Below, one piece after another: positions 28,012 through 38,525 of a stretch of DNA of 64,000 nt. The notes under the pieces were generated by a model, which searched no databases, was not told the DNA's origin, and saw only the letters and a list, made by a program, of their open reading frames with translations. Source of the DNA: Streptomyces sp. NBC_00459 (GTDB lineage Bacteria; Actinomycetota; Actinomycetes; Streptomycetales; Streptomycetaceae); contig NZ_CP107903.1 in the NCBI RefSeq assembly GCF_036013955.1, positions 8,370,001-8,434,000 on the forward strand. The letters run 5' to 3'. Every line of letters starts with the position of its first letter. The stretch's first letter is position 1. The position numbers and the translations under genes were made by a program.

Positions 28012-29286
28012 GTGACCGGATTCCCCTCTCCGAACTCAGGGCTGCGCGCGCTGCGGCCCGCTGCCTTCGGTGCGGACCCGAGTGGGGAGCGCCTGGCGCG
28101 GATCCGTAGATCGCCGCATTTCGCGGACGGTGTCTTCCAGAATCCGCCGGGTACGCCAAGGCCCGACGGCGCCATGCTCGAGTTCGCCAAGTCCTCCCTG
28201 CGCAAGGAGGACCGGGTCCGCCGCGCCCCGGCGGGGACCGTGCCGGTGCACGCCACGACGCTCGCCGACCTCGCCAAGCCCCCGGTCAGCGGTCTCCGCC
28301 TGACCTGGATGGGCCACTCCAGCGTGCTCACCGAGATCGACGGGCAGCGCGTGCTCTTCGACCCCGTCTGGGGCGAGCGCTGTTCCCCGTTCGCCTTCGC
28401 CGGGCCCAAGCGGCTGCACCCGGTGCCCCTGCCGCTGGCCGCGCTCGGCCCGGTCGATGTCGTCGTCATCTCGCACGACCACTACGACCACCTGGACATG
28501 CCCACGATCAAAGCGCTGGCGGGCACGGACACGCTGTTCGCGGTGCCGCTCGGGGTCGGCGCCCATCTGGAGCGCTGGGGCGTCTCCGCCGACCGGCTGC
28601 GCGAGCTGGACTGGCACGAGTCGACGAAGGTCGGCGGCCTCACGCTGACCGCCACCCCGGCCCGCCACTTCTGCGGGCGCGGCCTGCGCAACACCCAGCA
28701 CACCCTGTGGGCCTCCTGGGTCGTCGCCGGTGCGGAGCACCGCGTCTACCACAGCGGCGACACGGGGTACTTCGAGGGCTTCCGGGACATCGGCGCCGAC
28801 CATGGCCCGTTCGATGCCACCATGATCCAGATCGGGGCGTACAGCGAGTTCTGGCCCGACATCCACATGACCCCGGAGGAGGGCATGCGTGCCCACCTCG
28901 ACCTCCAGGGCGGGGCGCCGAGCGGTCTGATGCTGCCGATCCACTGGGGCACCTTCAACCTGGCGGCGCACGCCTGGTCGGACCCCGGCGAGGGCACGAT
29001 CGCCGCCGCCCGCAAGGCGGACGCGCGGATCGCGCTGCCGCACCCGGGGGAGCCCTTCGAACCCACCGCCGGGACCGTCCCCTCCCAGCCCTGGTGGCGG
29101 GGTGCGGCCGTGACCCCGGCGGGCGGCTGGCCGTCGGTCGACGCAGACGGGGCGACCAGTGCCCCTCGTACGGCCGATATCACTCGTACGGCTGATGTGG
29201 ACGACGCCCGGACCGACACGGCCGGTGACATTCAGGGCGGAACTGCCGACGGCAGTGGAGAGCCCAAGGTGGTTTCCGCGGGCTGA
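28012..29286 (+). CDS. MBL-fold metallo-hydrolase (NAPE-PLD/UlaG-like)
   Basis: The 424-aa protein has the zinc-binding motif SHDHYDH near residue 155, WMGHSSVLTEIDGQRVLFDPVW upstream of it, HSGDTGYF (third ligand) and a final IHWGTF histidine. The pattern LxWxGHSS...DPVW is that of the NAPE-phospholipase D / RomA-like branch. The last 50 residues are a disordered Ala/Thr/Asp-rich tail. Automatic annotation would call it an MBL-fold hydrolase; its substrate is not known. GGAGG precedes the GTG. Confidence 0.85.
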   Translation: MTGFPSPNSGLRALRPAAFGADPSGERLARIRRSPHFADGVFQNPPGTPRPDGAMLEFAKSSLRKEDRVRRAPAGTVPVHATTLADLAKPPVSGLRLTWMGHSSVLTEIDGQRVLFDPVWGERCSPFAFAGPKRLHPVPLPLAALGPVDVVVISHDHYDHLDMPTIKALAGTDTLFAVPLGVGAHLERWGVSADRLRELDWHESTKVGGLTLTATPARHFCGRGLRNTQHTLWASWVVAGAEHRVYHSGDTGYFEGFRDIGADHGPFDATMIQIGAYSEFWPDIHMTPEEGMRAHLDLQGGAPSGLMLPIHWGTFNLAAHAWSDPGEGTIAAARKADARIALPHPGEPFEPTAGTVPSQPWWRGAAVTPAGGWPSVDADGATSAPRTADITRTADVDDARTDTAGDIQGGTADGSGEPKVVSAG

Positions 29287-29329
29287 CGGCGACGGGCGAA
29301 AACGGACGACGGACGGACAACCGTACGGA

Positions 29330-29370
29330 CGGCGAGGGCCGGGGAGCAGGTGACTCCCCGGCCCTCGCCG
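29330..29370 (+). terminator. Terminator after the metallo-hydrolase
   Basis: A perfect 17-bp stem (29330-29346 with 29354-29370) and seven-base loop lie 43 bases after the stop. The remaining 286 bases before the conservon hold no gene; a promoter for it must lie there but I cannot assign it firmly. Confidence 0.85.
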
Positions 29371-29656
29371 CCTGTTTGTGACCGCTTCCGACCAGCCCTG
29401 ATCGATTCGGCGGGGTGGGTGAACGTGCGTCCGAAGGGCTTATCGGTCTGCCGTGCGAGGTGTCATACCAGAGCGGGACCCCGTTCGGGGGAGTTTGTCA
29501 ACTGCCCACCGCACGTGATGCGTTGCCGACTACTGTGAGTGGCCACCGGGCAACACAGGGCCGTTTTTCGGCTCTCGACCGGCACCGTGACGGCGCACGC
29601 CCGAGTCGCGCAGACGCGCGGTCCCCAGGTCCCGACGCACCAGTACGAGGACGAAG

Positions 29657-31786
29657 ATGTCTCACCTCCGAGCACCGGCCCCCCGTGCAGACCGCCGTGA
29701 GGGCGGGCGGCACGGTCGGCCGGTCGCGCGTACTGTCCCCCCACTGCCCGAGACCCAGATACGGCCCCAGCTCGTACGGCTCGCCGTGCTGCCGCCCCTC
29801 GCGGTCGGCCTCAGCGCCTGCGCGGCCGTCCTGTTCATCGTCCGCTCCACCGGGGTGCGGCCCACACTCACCCTGTTCGCCGTGCTCACCGGCGCGGTCG
29901 GCGTGGCGCTCGGGGGCGTCGTCATCGCCCTGGTGGCCGCCGACCGCACCGCCAGATCCGTGCGTGAACGCCTCGGCGCCCTGCGCCGCACCAGTGCCCG
30001 AGGCGAGGTGGAGCTGCGCGCCCTGGTCGAGGGTCTGCGGCGCGGCGACCCACCGCCGGCCCGTAAGACGCGGGGCGCACCCGCTGCCGACGCCGACGAC
30101 TTCGAACTCCTCGGCGCCGATCTCGCCCGAGCCCACGACGGCGCCTTCACCGCGGTCGTCCAGGCCTCGCAGCTCTCCAGCCAGGCGGGCAGCGAACAGA
30201 AGGTCGAGGTCTTCGTCAACCTCGCCCGGCGCCTCCAGTCGCTCGTCCACCGCGAGATCTCCATCCTCGACGAACTGGAACACGAGATCGAGGACCCGGA
30301 TCTCCTCAAGGGCCTCTTCCACGTCGACCACCTCGCCACCCGCATTCGCCGGCATGCCGAGAACCTCGCCGTTCTCGGCGGCGCCGTCTCCCGCCGGCAG
30401 TGGAGCAACCCGGTCTCCATGACGGAGGTGCTCCGCTCGGCCATCGCGGAGGTCGAGCAGTACTCGCGGGTCAAACTCGTGCCCCCGATCGACGGCACCC
30501 TGCGCGGACACGCCGTCGCCGACGTCATCCACCTGCTCGCCGAACTCGTCGAGAACGCGACCGTGTTCTCCGCCCCCCACACCCAGGTGCTGCTGCGCGC
30601 CAACCTCGTGACCTCGGGGCTCGCCATCGAGGTGGAGGACCGCGGCCTCGGCATGCCCGTGGACGAACAGCACAAGATGAACGCGCTGCTCACCGACCCC
30701 GACCAGGTCAACGTCGCCAGCCTGCTCCAGGACGGCCGTATCGGCCTCTTCGTGGTCTCCCAGCTCGCCCGCCGGCATGGCATCCACGTCCGCCTCCAGA
30801 CCAACATCTACGGCGGTGTACAGGCCGTACTCGTCGTCCCGCAGGGGCTGCTGGGCCTGGACAGGGGCCCCGGCGGAGTCGTGGGCGTACCCCGGTCCGG
30901 GCCCCAGGCGGCGGTTCGGCCACCGGCCCCCGCCCAGGCCCGGACCCAGGAGACCGGGAGCATGCGGAGGGTGGCCGAGCCGCCCCGGCAGCGCCCGTCG
31001 GCCGCCGGCCACGAGGGACGGCCCCAGGCACCCACGACATCCGGCCCCGGCACTCGGCCCGGCGGCTCGACACAGCGACGGCCGGAGGCACCCCGGTCCG
31101 CCGCCCCGGTGCCGAACGGCCGGGGCCCGGCACCACTGCCCGTACGCGGGGCCCACGTGGAGCGGCCCAACCCCGCGGAGGCCATGCCCGGAGTCCGGCC
31201 CGACGACCGGCGGACCGTCGCGGAGAACGTGGCCGCGCCGCCCACCCCCCGCACCAGCGCCGTGCGCGGCACCATGGGCAAGCCCCAACTGCCCCGCCGC
31301 CGCGCCCAGGAGCACATCGCGCCCCAACTTCGCGGCGGCCCGGCGGCCCCACGCCCGGAGAGCGAACACGTCGAGCACGACCCCGGGCTCATGGCCGCCT
31401 TCCAGCGCGGCATCGGGCTCGCCGAGGCACGCCAACTGGAGTCGGACTACACGGACCCGGCCGTCGCGGCGATGGAGAGGGCGTACGAGGCGGAGTACGG
31501 GGAGTCGGCGCACGCCCGGGTCCCGGCCGGGCCACCGGCACCCTCGGGACCGACGTACGCGGAGCCCGGGTACCCGGCCCTGTCGGAGGCCGTACCCCCG
31601 GAGCCGGTGTCCGTCCCCCCGTCGGGCGAGGACGCGGGCCGTACCGATGTCGCCGTGCCCGCCATGGACCCCATGGACGTACCGCCCATGGACACGTCCC
31701 CCATATCCGAGGCGCACCGGCTGCGCGCGCCCGGACACGACCTGGACCTCACTGCCCGGCACGACGGGAGCGCACCGGCCGGATGA
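29657..31786 (+). CDS. cvnA: Conservon sensor kinase-like protein CvnA
   Basis: The 709-aa protein has two N-terminal membrane segments (about 33-88), a linker of the HAMP-like sort, a dimerisation helix region (about 150-240), and an ATP-binding domain (about 290-395). ELVENATVF is the N-box and EVEDRGLGM the G1 box. A roughly 300-residue disordered Pro/Arg/Ala tail follows. Conservon CvnA proteins resemble nitrate-type histidine kinases but act with a roadblock protein and a small GTPase instead of a response regulator. It is the first gene of a cvnABCD set plus a GAF gene. Confidence 0.9.
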   Translation: MSHLRAPAPRADRREGGRHGRPVARTVPPLPETQIRPQLVRLAVLPPLAVGLSACAAVLFIVRSTGVRPTLTLFAVLTGAVGVALGGVVIALVAADRTARSVRERLGALRRTSARGEVELRALVEGLRRGDPPPARKTRGAPAADADDFELLGADLARAHDGAFTAVVQASQLSSQAGSEQKVEVFVNLARRLQSLVHREISILDELEHEIEDPDLLKGLFHVDHLATRIRRHAENLAVLGGAVSRRQWSNPVSMTEVLRSAIAEVEQYSRVKLVPPIDGTLRGHAVADVIHLLAELVENATVFSAPHTQVLLRANLVTSGLAIEVEDRGLGMPVDEQHKMNALLTDPDQVNVASLLQDGRIGLFVVSQLARRHGIHVRLQTNIYGGVQAVLVVPQGLLGLDRGPGGVVGVPRSGPQAAVRPPAPAQARTQETGSMRRVAEPPRQRPSAAGHEGRPQAPTTSGPGTRPGGSTQRRPEAPRSAAPVPNGRGPAPLPVRGAHVERPNPAEAMPGVRPDDRRTVAENVAAPPTPRTSAVRGTMGKPQLPRRRAQEHIAPQLRGGPAAPRPESEHVEHDPGLMAAFQRGIGLAEARQLESDYTDPAVAAMERAYEAEYGESAHARVPAGPPAPSGPTYAEPGYPALSEAVPPEPVSVPPSGEDAGRTDVAVPAMDPMDVPPMDTSPISEAHRLRAPGHDLDLTARHDGSAPAG

Positions 31787-31863
31787 CCACCCCCCGCAGC
31801 ACCACCCCTGCCCCCACCCCCAGCGCTCCCGCAGACCTTCGTACCCCAAGGAGTCGATCCACC

Positions 31864-32298
31864 ATGGCGAGCGATGTGCCGACCGGCCATGTATCCGATC
31901 TCGACTGGCTGATGAGCGGCCTCGTCCAGCGCGTACCGCACACCACGAGCGCGGTACTCCTGTCCTGCGACGGACTCGTCAAGTCCGTGCACGGACTCGA
32001 CCCGGACAGCGCCGACCACATGGCCGCCCTGGCCTCCGGTCTCTACTCCCTCGGACGCAGCGCGGGCGTCCGGTTCGGCGACGGCGGTGAGGTGCGGCAG
32101 GTCGTCGTCGAACTCGACTCGACCCTGCTGTTCGTCACCACCGCCGGTTCCGGCACCTGTCTCGCCGTGCTGGCCGGCCGCGAGGCCGATGCCGCGGTCC
32201 TCGGCTACGAGATGGCGATGCTGGTCAAGAGCGTCCGCCCGTATCTGATGACCGCCCCCCGCCAGTCCGCCGTCGAACCTACGGCGATGAGGCCTTGA
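31864..32298 (+). CDS. cvnB: Conservon roadblock/LC7 protein CvnB
   Basis: The 144-aa protein of the roadblock/LC7 (Longin-like) fold contains the core GLVQRVPHTTSAVLLSCDGL, followed by a central helix and VVVELDSTLLFVTTAGSGTCLAVLA. In conservons it is the presumed GTPase-regulating partner of CvnD. ATG 31864 lies 15 bases after AAGGAG. The stop overlaps the TTG of cvnC. Confidence 0.92.
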   Translation: MASDVPTGHVSDLDWLMSGLVQRVPHTTSAVLLSCDGLVKSVHGLDPDSADHMAALASGLYSLGRSAGVRFGDGGEVRQVVVELDSTLLFVTTAGSGTCLAVLAGREADAAVLGYEMAMLVKSVRPYLMTAPRQSAVEPTAMRP

Positions 32299-32672
32299 GT
32301 GTCACGGCGGCCGGCGACGGGCCCTGGCTCGACGACGCGGCCGGACGGCTGGTGCGCCCCTACACCGTCAGCAACGGCCGGACCCGGCCGACCACCGCCC
32401 TCGACCTCATGTCACAGGTGATGGCCACCGGAGCCACCCCCCTCGGCTACCTCGGTCCCGAACACGCACAGGCGCTCTACCTGTGCCGGGAGCCCGTCTC
32501 GGTCGCCGAGGTGTCCGCCCAGCTGAAACTGCCGGCAGTGGTCACGAAGGTGCTGCTGTCCGACCTCGTCGACTGCGGGGCACTCACGACGAAACCGCCC
32601 GAGTTCTACCACAAACCCACTGACCGGTCTCTTCTGGAGGCAGTGCTCGATGGACTACGACGACAGCTCTGA
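32295..32672 (+). CDS. cvnC: Conservon DUF742 protein CvnC
   Basis: The 125-aa DUF742 protein has RLVRPYTVSNGRTRPT at the N-terminus and a winged-helix-like C-terminal half (VSVAEVSAQLKLPAVVTKVLLSDL). Its TTG start overlaps the cvnB stop (TTGA), and its 3' end overlaps cvnD by 23 bases. DUF742 is the third invariant member of conservons; its molecular role is not established. Confidence 0.92.
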   Translation: MSVTAAGDGPWLDDAAGRLVRPYTVSNGRTRPTTALDLMSQVMATGATPLGYLGPEHAQALYLCREPVSVAEVSAQLKLPAVVTKVLLSDLVDCGALTTKPPEFYHKPTDRSLLEAVLDGLRRQL

Positions 32673-33258
32673 TCCCTTCCCCACCGCATTGAAGATCCTG
32701 GTGGCGGGAGGGTTCGGAGTCGGCAAGACGACCCTCGTCGGCGCGGTGAGCGAGATCGCGCCGCTCAGCACGGAGGAACTGCTCACCACGGTGAGCGCCT
32801 CGACCGACAGTCTCGAAGGCATCGAGAACAAGGTCGAGACCACCGTGGCGATGGACTTCGGCCGCATCACCCTGGACCCTGAACACGTCCTCTATCTGTT
32901 CGGCACTCCCGGACAGGAGAGGTTCTGGTTCATGTGGGACGAGCTCTCCGAGGGCGCGCTCGGCGCGGTGATCCTCGCCGACACCCGGCGCCTGGAGGAC
33001 TGCTTCGCGGCCGTCGACTTCTTCGAGCAGCGCGGCCTCGGCTTCATCGTCGCGATCAACGAGTTCGACGGCTCGTACCGCTACGACCCCGAGGAGGTGC
33101 GCGCCGCCATCGACCTCGACCCCGACATCCCGATCGTGCGCTGCGACGCCCGGATCTCCAGTTCGGGGGTGCAGACCCTGCTCACCCTCGTACGGCATCT
33201 GCTCGCCCACGCGCCCGCACCTGCGGCCGGCGCCCACAGTGAGGGAGCCCGGCCATGA
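32650..33258 (+). CDS. cvnD: Conservon Ras-like GTPase CvnD
   Basis: The 202-aa small GTPase has P-loop GGFGVGKTT (about 20-28), a T-S-F/D switch region MDFGRITL, DTPGQE-equivalent FGTPGQERF, and the NEFD base-recognition motif (N-x-x-D). CvnD proteins are the switch of the conservon and are thought to complex with CvnA-C at the membrane. The ATGA overlap couples it to the GAF gene. Confidence 0.93.
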   Translation: MDYDDSSDPFPTALKILVAGGFGVGKTTLVGAVSEIAPLSTEELLTTVSASTDSLEGIENKVETTVAMDFGRITLDPEHVLYLFGTPGQERFWFMWDELSEGALGAVILADTRRLEDCFAAVDFFEQRGLGFIVAINEFDGSYRYDPEEVRAAIDLDPDIPIVRCDARISSSGVQTLLTLVRHLLAHAPAPAAGAHSEGARP

Positions 33259-33842
33259 GCTACGACCCGCCCCGTCCGGCCGGTCGTCTGCTGCTGACTC
33301 CCGAGGACGACGAGGCCCCGGCCCGCGCCCGACGACTGCGCGGGCTGGGCTTCGGGGAACGGCCCGAGCCCGCCCTCGACGCCTTCGCGGACCGTCTCGC
33401 CGAGCTGGTCGGCGCGCCGTACGCGATGGTCAACTTCATCGGCGAGGAGCGGCAGTTCTTCGCCGGGCTCCATGTCCCGGGCGATGCCGACGACGGCACC
33501 GGTCGTGCCGCCGGTGCCGACTCCGACGAGGTGAAGCCGCGCGTGGGCCGGCGACTGCCGCGCGACCACGGGTTCTGCCCGCATGTGGTGGTCCGGCGCA
33601 AGGCGCTCGTCCTGGAGGACGTCCGCGACTATTCGCGGTTCGCGGGCAACCCGGTAGTCGACGAGTTCGGCATCCGCTCCTACCTGGGCGCGCCGCTCAT
33701 CGACAGTGCGGGCATGGTGCTGGGCACGGTGTGCGTCGCCGACTTCGAGCCGCGCCCCTGGGGGAGGGCGGGGCTCGAGACCATCAAGGCGATGGCGGCG
33801 GAACTGGCCGGGAGGCTGGCTCCGGGGGAGGCCCCTCTCTGA
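33255..33842 (+). CDS. GAF-domain protein of the conservon
   Basis: The 195-aa protein has a GAF domain (about 35-175), with PYAMVNFIGEERQFFAG, RDHGFCPHVV and YLGAPLIDSAGMVLGTVCVADFEPR, the GAF core strands. It is coupled by ATGA to cvnD. Other conservons end in a cytochrome P450 or other effector, so here a ligand-binding sensor occupies the fifth position. The ligand is unknown. Confidence 0.88.
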   Translation: MSYDPPRPAGRLLLTPEDDEAPARARRLRGLGFGERPEPALDAFADRLAELVGAPYAMVNFIGEERQFFAGLHVPGDADDGTGRAAGADSDEVKPRVGRRLPRDHGFCPHVVVRRKALVLEDVRDYSRFAGNPVVDEFGIRSYLGAPLIDSAGMVLGTVCVADFEPRPWGRAGLETIKAMAAELAGRLAPGEAPL

Positions 33843-33895
33843 GGGAGTCTCGGTCACACGCCGAGCGCCACACGGAGAGCGCGACACGGAGGGCG

Positions 33896-35782
33896 TCACA
33901 CGGAGACCGTCTCGCCGTCCGGGAACATGATCAGGGCGCGGCCCTCCTCCGTCACCGCGCACGACACCGCCTCGCGCAGGGCCTGTGGATGCACGGCGTC
34001 CCGGGTCAGCGCGACCAGGGTCACGAACAGCCTGCTCGCGCCCGGGGATTCGGCCGCGCGCTGGAGGTACGGCGTCGCCGAGTGCGGGCCGAAGGCGTTC
34101 GCGTCGACCTCGCGGGCCACACCTGTGGCCTCGTCCCAGCCGTGCAGCGCGACGACCACGCTGGTCAGACCCGAACCCGTACGGGTCAGGGCCCAGCCGT
34201 CACCCCGCTCCGCCGCGGGCAGGGCGGTGTCGGCCACCGCGTAGCCGCCCTCCCGGACCGCCGCGTCGGCAGGCGTCTGGACACGGTGCACGCGGATCTC
34301 CCAGGAGCCGTGCAGCACGCTCGTCGACTCGACCCGGAACTCCCCTTCCACACCAGGGAGTTCGGCTTCGTGCCGGGAGGCGGCCACCCGACCCGAGCAG
34401 TGCAGCGGAAGGATTCTGCGGCGGCGCGAAGCCGTACCGTCGGGGGCGAGGAGCGCCAGGTGACCGTCCACGTTCCGCTGCCAGGCCGCCGAACCCGTCT
34501 CCGGTGCGCCGGCCGTCGAGTAGCCGAACTTCGCGTAGTGCGGATCGTCGTCGGCCGGACCCTCCATCGGGTTGTGGTCGCTGCCGTGGTTGACGAGACG
34601 CACGATGCCGTCGTGCCGGGTGCCGTGCAGCAGCCAGCCCGGTCCCGGCAACGCCGTGTACTGGTCCGCCTCCTCGACGGGCAGCGGGCGTTCGCGGGCG
34701 GTCCACACCGCGTGCTCCGGCGGCAGCAGCAGGCCCAGGAAGGCCATGCTCGACCAGTACGGCGACCCGGGCCCCGAGTGCGCCTGGGTCGCCGGCAGAA
34801 ACGTGCCGTACCAGCCCAGCGGCAGCAGCCCGCGCTCGTCGGGCACCCCGCGCTCCACGAAGTGCGCCACCGCGCCCGAGGCCAGCCGCCGGGTCAGCCC
34901 CGGCGCCAGCGGAGTGCACTCCGCCAGCGCGCCCAGCCAGACGGGAGCGGTCGCGGCGAAACGGTACGTCAGGGAGCGGCCCTGGTGGACGGGGGCGCCG
35001 TCAGCCCCGAAGAAGTGCGGGTAGGAGGCGAGGAACTGGGCCAGCCTGCGCTGGTGGACCCGGCCGCGCCCGCCGTCCTCGCCGCCCGTCATCCGGCACC
35101 ACAACACCGGATAGAGGTGCAGGGCCCAGCCGACGTGGTAGTCGAACGTACGGCCGTCGCCGTCGCTGTACCAGCCGCCGCCGACATACCAGTCGTCGAT
35201 CCTGTCGAGGCCGCCGTCGATGTCCTCCTGGCGGTGCGGTGCCCCGACGGAAGCCAGGAACTGCTCGGCGACCACCTGGCACAGCCGTCCGCTGTCGTCC
35301 CGGGTACGCCGGCCCACGAAACCCCACAGCCAGTCGACGATCCGCTCCTGCACGTCCACGTCGAGCCGGTCCCAGATCCACGGTCGGCTCTCGTGCAGCC
35401 CGATGGCGATCGAGGCCGCCTCGGTCATCGGCTGGGAACAGTCGGTGAGTTCGGGCCAGGCCTCGCCGCTGTCACGGTCCGTGCCCGTTGTCAGACCCTG
35501 CGCGTAGCGTTCCACGAGACGTTGATCCACGTCGCCCGCCGCTCCCGCGATCCGAAAGGAGGCCAGCAGGAACGACCGTGCGAATCCCTCCAGTCCGTCC
35601 GACACCACGCCCGCCGAGGAGTTCCGGCCCGGCAGCCGATACTGCGAGAGACCCGGCGTCGCATAGGGGACCAGCGCCTCCAACTGCCGGTCTGCGAGCG
35701 CTTCCCAGTGCGCCCGGGTCCAGCCGGTGAACAGCGACAGGACCCGGTCGTTGGGCGGAAGCGCCAAGTGCGGTGCGGGCAT
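33896..35782 (-). CDS. DUF2264-domain protein, probable carbohydrate-active alpha-toroid
   Basis: The 628-aa protein starts with LFTGWTRAHWEALADRQLEALVPYATPGLSQYRLPG, which I recognise as the DUF2264 family. The N-terminal two thirds read as an (alpha/alpha)-barrel (many Trp/Tyr, with DDWYVGGGWYSDGDGRTFDYHVGWALHLY) and the remainder as beta-rich. This resembles glycoside hydrolases and lyases such as GH88/GH105 or alginate-lyase-like enzymes. No signal peptide is visible. The reaction is unproven. It is monocistronic, with its promoter in the gap shared with tdh. Confidence 0.75.
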   Translation of the reverse strand: MPAPHLALPPNDRVLSLFTGWTRAHWEALADRQLEALVPYATPGLSQYRLPGRNSSAGVVSDGLEGFARSFLLASFRIAGAAGDVDQRLVERYAQGLTTGTDRDSGEAWPELTDCSQPMTEAASIAIGLHESRPWIWDRLDVDVQERIVDWLWGFVGRRTRDDSGRLCQVVAEQFLASVGAPHRQEDIDGGLDRIDDWYVGGGWYSDGDGRTFDYHVGWALHLYPVLWCRMTGGEDGGRGRVHQRRLAQFLASYPHFFGADGAPVHQGRSLTYRFAATAPVWLGALAECTPLAPGLTRRLASGAVAHFVERGVPDERGLLPLGWYGTFLPATQAHSGPGSPYWSSMAFLGLLLPPEHAVWTARERPLPVEEADQYTALPGPGWLLHGTRHDGIVRLVNHGSDHNPMEGPADDDPHYAKFGYSTAGAPETGSAAWQRNVDGHLALLAPDGTASRRRRILPLHCSGRVAASRHEAELPGVEGEFRVESTSVLHGSWEIRVHRVQTPADAAVREGGYAVADTALPAAERGDGWALTRTGSGLTSVVVALHGWDEATGVAREVDANAFGPHSATPYLQRAAESPGASRLFVTLVALTRDAVHPQALREAVSCAVTEEGRALIMFPDGETVSV

Positions 35783-36179
35783 GACGGGTTCCTGACTCCT
35801 TACGGGCCCCGGCGGGGCGCGGCTGTCGGTTCCGTTGTCGGTTCGCGCGGTTCCTCAGAAGGGATACGGCTGATCGTTCCGGTCGGATCAACAGGTGTAC
35901 GGCTGTTGTCGCTCTTCCGGCCAATGGGGATATGCCAGACGCCATTCCCTCGCACGACACCTGACGTGGCGTGGACGCGTGAAGGAAAGCTGCGGCGGCG
36001 CTTAAGAAAACCTCGATGGACCTGGGAGCCGCCGTACGGCAGATTTCGACTCGCGTTGCCGAGTCCTCGCGTTCTCGGGGTCGCGTTCTCGTCGGTCCTG
36101 CCGTCGACGTCACCATTCTCCCCGTCACGGGCTCCTTCGGCGTGCCCTGTCCCGGGGTCCTACCCACAGGAGCGTTGCG
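35783..36179. other. Gene-free divergent region between the DUF2264 gene and tdh
   Basis: About 400 bases without a credible gene. AT-richer stretches (around 35900-36010) could hold the two divergent promoters. A ribosome site CAGGAG lies at 36167-36172, seven bases before the tdh TTG. I see no convincing palindrome or terminator. Confidence 0.5.
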
Positions 36180-37208
36180 TTGAAGGCGCTGGTCAAGAAG
36201 AAGGCGGAACCCGGGCTGTGGCTCGCGGACGTTCCGGAACCGGAGATCGGCCCCGGTGACGTACTGATCAAGGTGCTCAGAACCGGGATCTGCGGCACCG
36301 ACCTGCACATCCGGGCCTGGGACGGCTGGGCGCGGCAGGCGATCCGTACGCCTCTGGTGGTCGGGCACGAGTTCGTCGGCGAGGTCGTCGGGACCGGACG
36401 CGATGTCACGGACATCGGTGTCGGCGACCGGGTCAGCGGCGAGGGGCACCTGGTGTGCGGCCGGTGCCGCAACTGTCTCGCAGGCCGCCGCCACCTGTGC
36501 CGGGCCACGGTCGGGCTCGGCGTCGGGCGGGACGGCGCCTTCGCCGAGTACGTGGCGTTGCCAGCCGCCAACGTGTGGGTGCACCGCGTGCCCGTCGACC
36601 TCGACGTGGCGGCGATCTTCGACCCGTTCGGCAACGCCGTGCACACCGCACTGTCCTTCCCGCTGGTGGGCGAGGACGTCCTGATCACCGGGGCGGGACC
36701 GATCGGACTGATGGCGGTGGCGGTGGCCCGGCACGCGGGGGCGCGGAACGTCGTCGTCACCGACGTCAGCGAGGAGCGGCTCGAACTTGCCCGCAAGATC
36801 GGCGCGAGCCTGGCGCTGAACGTCTCCGGCGCGACCGTCGCCGACGGCCAGCGCACCCTCGGTCTGCGCGAGGGCTTCGACATCGGCCTGGAGATGTCCG
36901 GTCGCCCCGAGGCGCTGCGGGACATGATCGCCAACATGACGCACGGTGGACGCATCGCCATGCTCGGCCTGCCGGCCGAGGAGTTCGCGGTCGACTGGTC
37001 GCGGATCGTCACCTCGATGATCACCATCAAGGGGATCTACGGCCGTGAGATGTTCGAGACCTGGTACGCGATGTCGGTGCTGCTGGAGGGCGGCCTCGAC
37101 CTCGCCCCGGTCATCACCGGCCGCTACGACCACCGCGACCACGAGGCCGCGTTCGCGGACGCGGCGAGCGGCCGGGGCGGCAAGGTCATCCTCGACTGGA
37201 ACACGTAA
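36180..37208 (+). CDS. tdh: L-threonine 3-dehydrogenase
   Basis: The 342-aa zinc alcohol dehydrogenase-fold protein has GICGTDLHI with catalytic Cys38, GHEFVGEVVG, the structural-zinc cysteines in CGRCRNCLAGRRHLC, and NAD-binding GAGPIGLMAV. Located directly in front of kbl, it oxidises threonine to 2-amino-3-oxobutyrate. The start is TTG 36180, seven bases after CAGGAG. A 27-base gap leads to kbl. Confidence 0.93.
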   Translation: MKALVKKKAEPGLWLADVPEPEIGPGDVLIKVLRTGICGTDLHIRAWDGWARQAIRTPLVVGHEFVGEVVGTGRDVTDIGVGDRVSGEGHLVCGRCRNCLAGRRHLCRATVGLGVGRDGAFAEYVALPAANVWVHRVPVDLDVAAIFDPFGNAVHTALSFPLVGEDVLITGAGPIGLMAVAVARHAGARNVVVTDVSEERLELARKIGASLALNVSGATVADGQRTLGLREGFDIGLEMSGRPEALRDMIANMTHGGRIAMLGLPAEEFAVDWSRIVTSMITIKGIYGREMFETWYAMSVLLEGGLDLAPVITGRYDHRDHEAAFADAASGRGGKVILDWNT

Positions 37209-37235
37209 CTCCCTCATATCGTCAGGAGCTTCCTC

Positions 37236-38435
<1,200 letters not shown>

Positions 38436-38525
38436 CCGGTCTGTCCCGGGCACAGGTCCCGGGCACACGGTCCTGGACGCGGGGTCCGGGGCATGCCGTC
38501 CCGGACATATTGGATAATCGATCGC

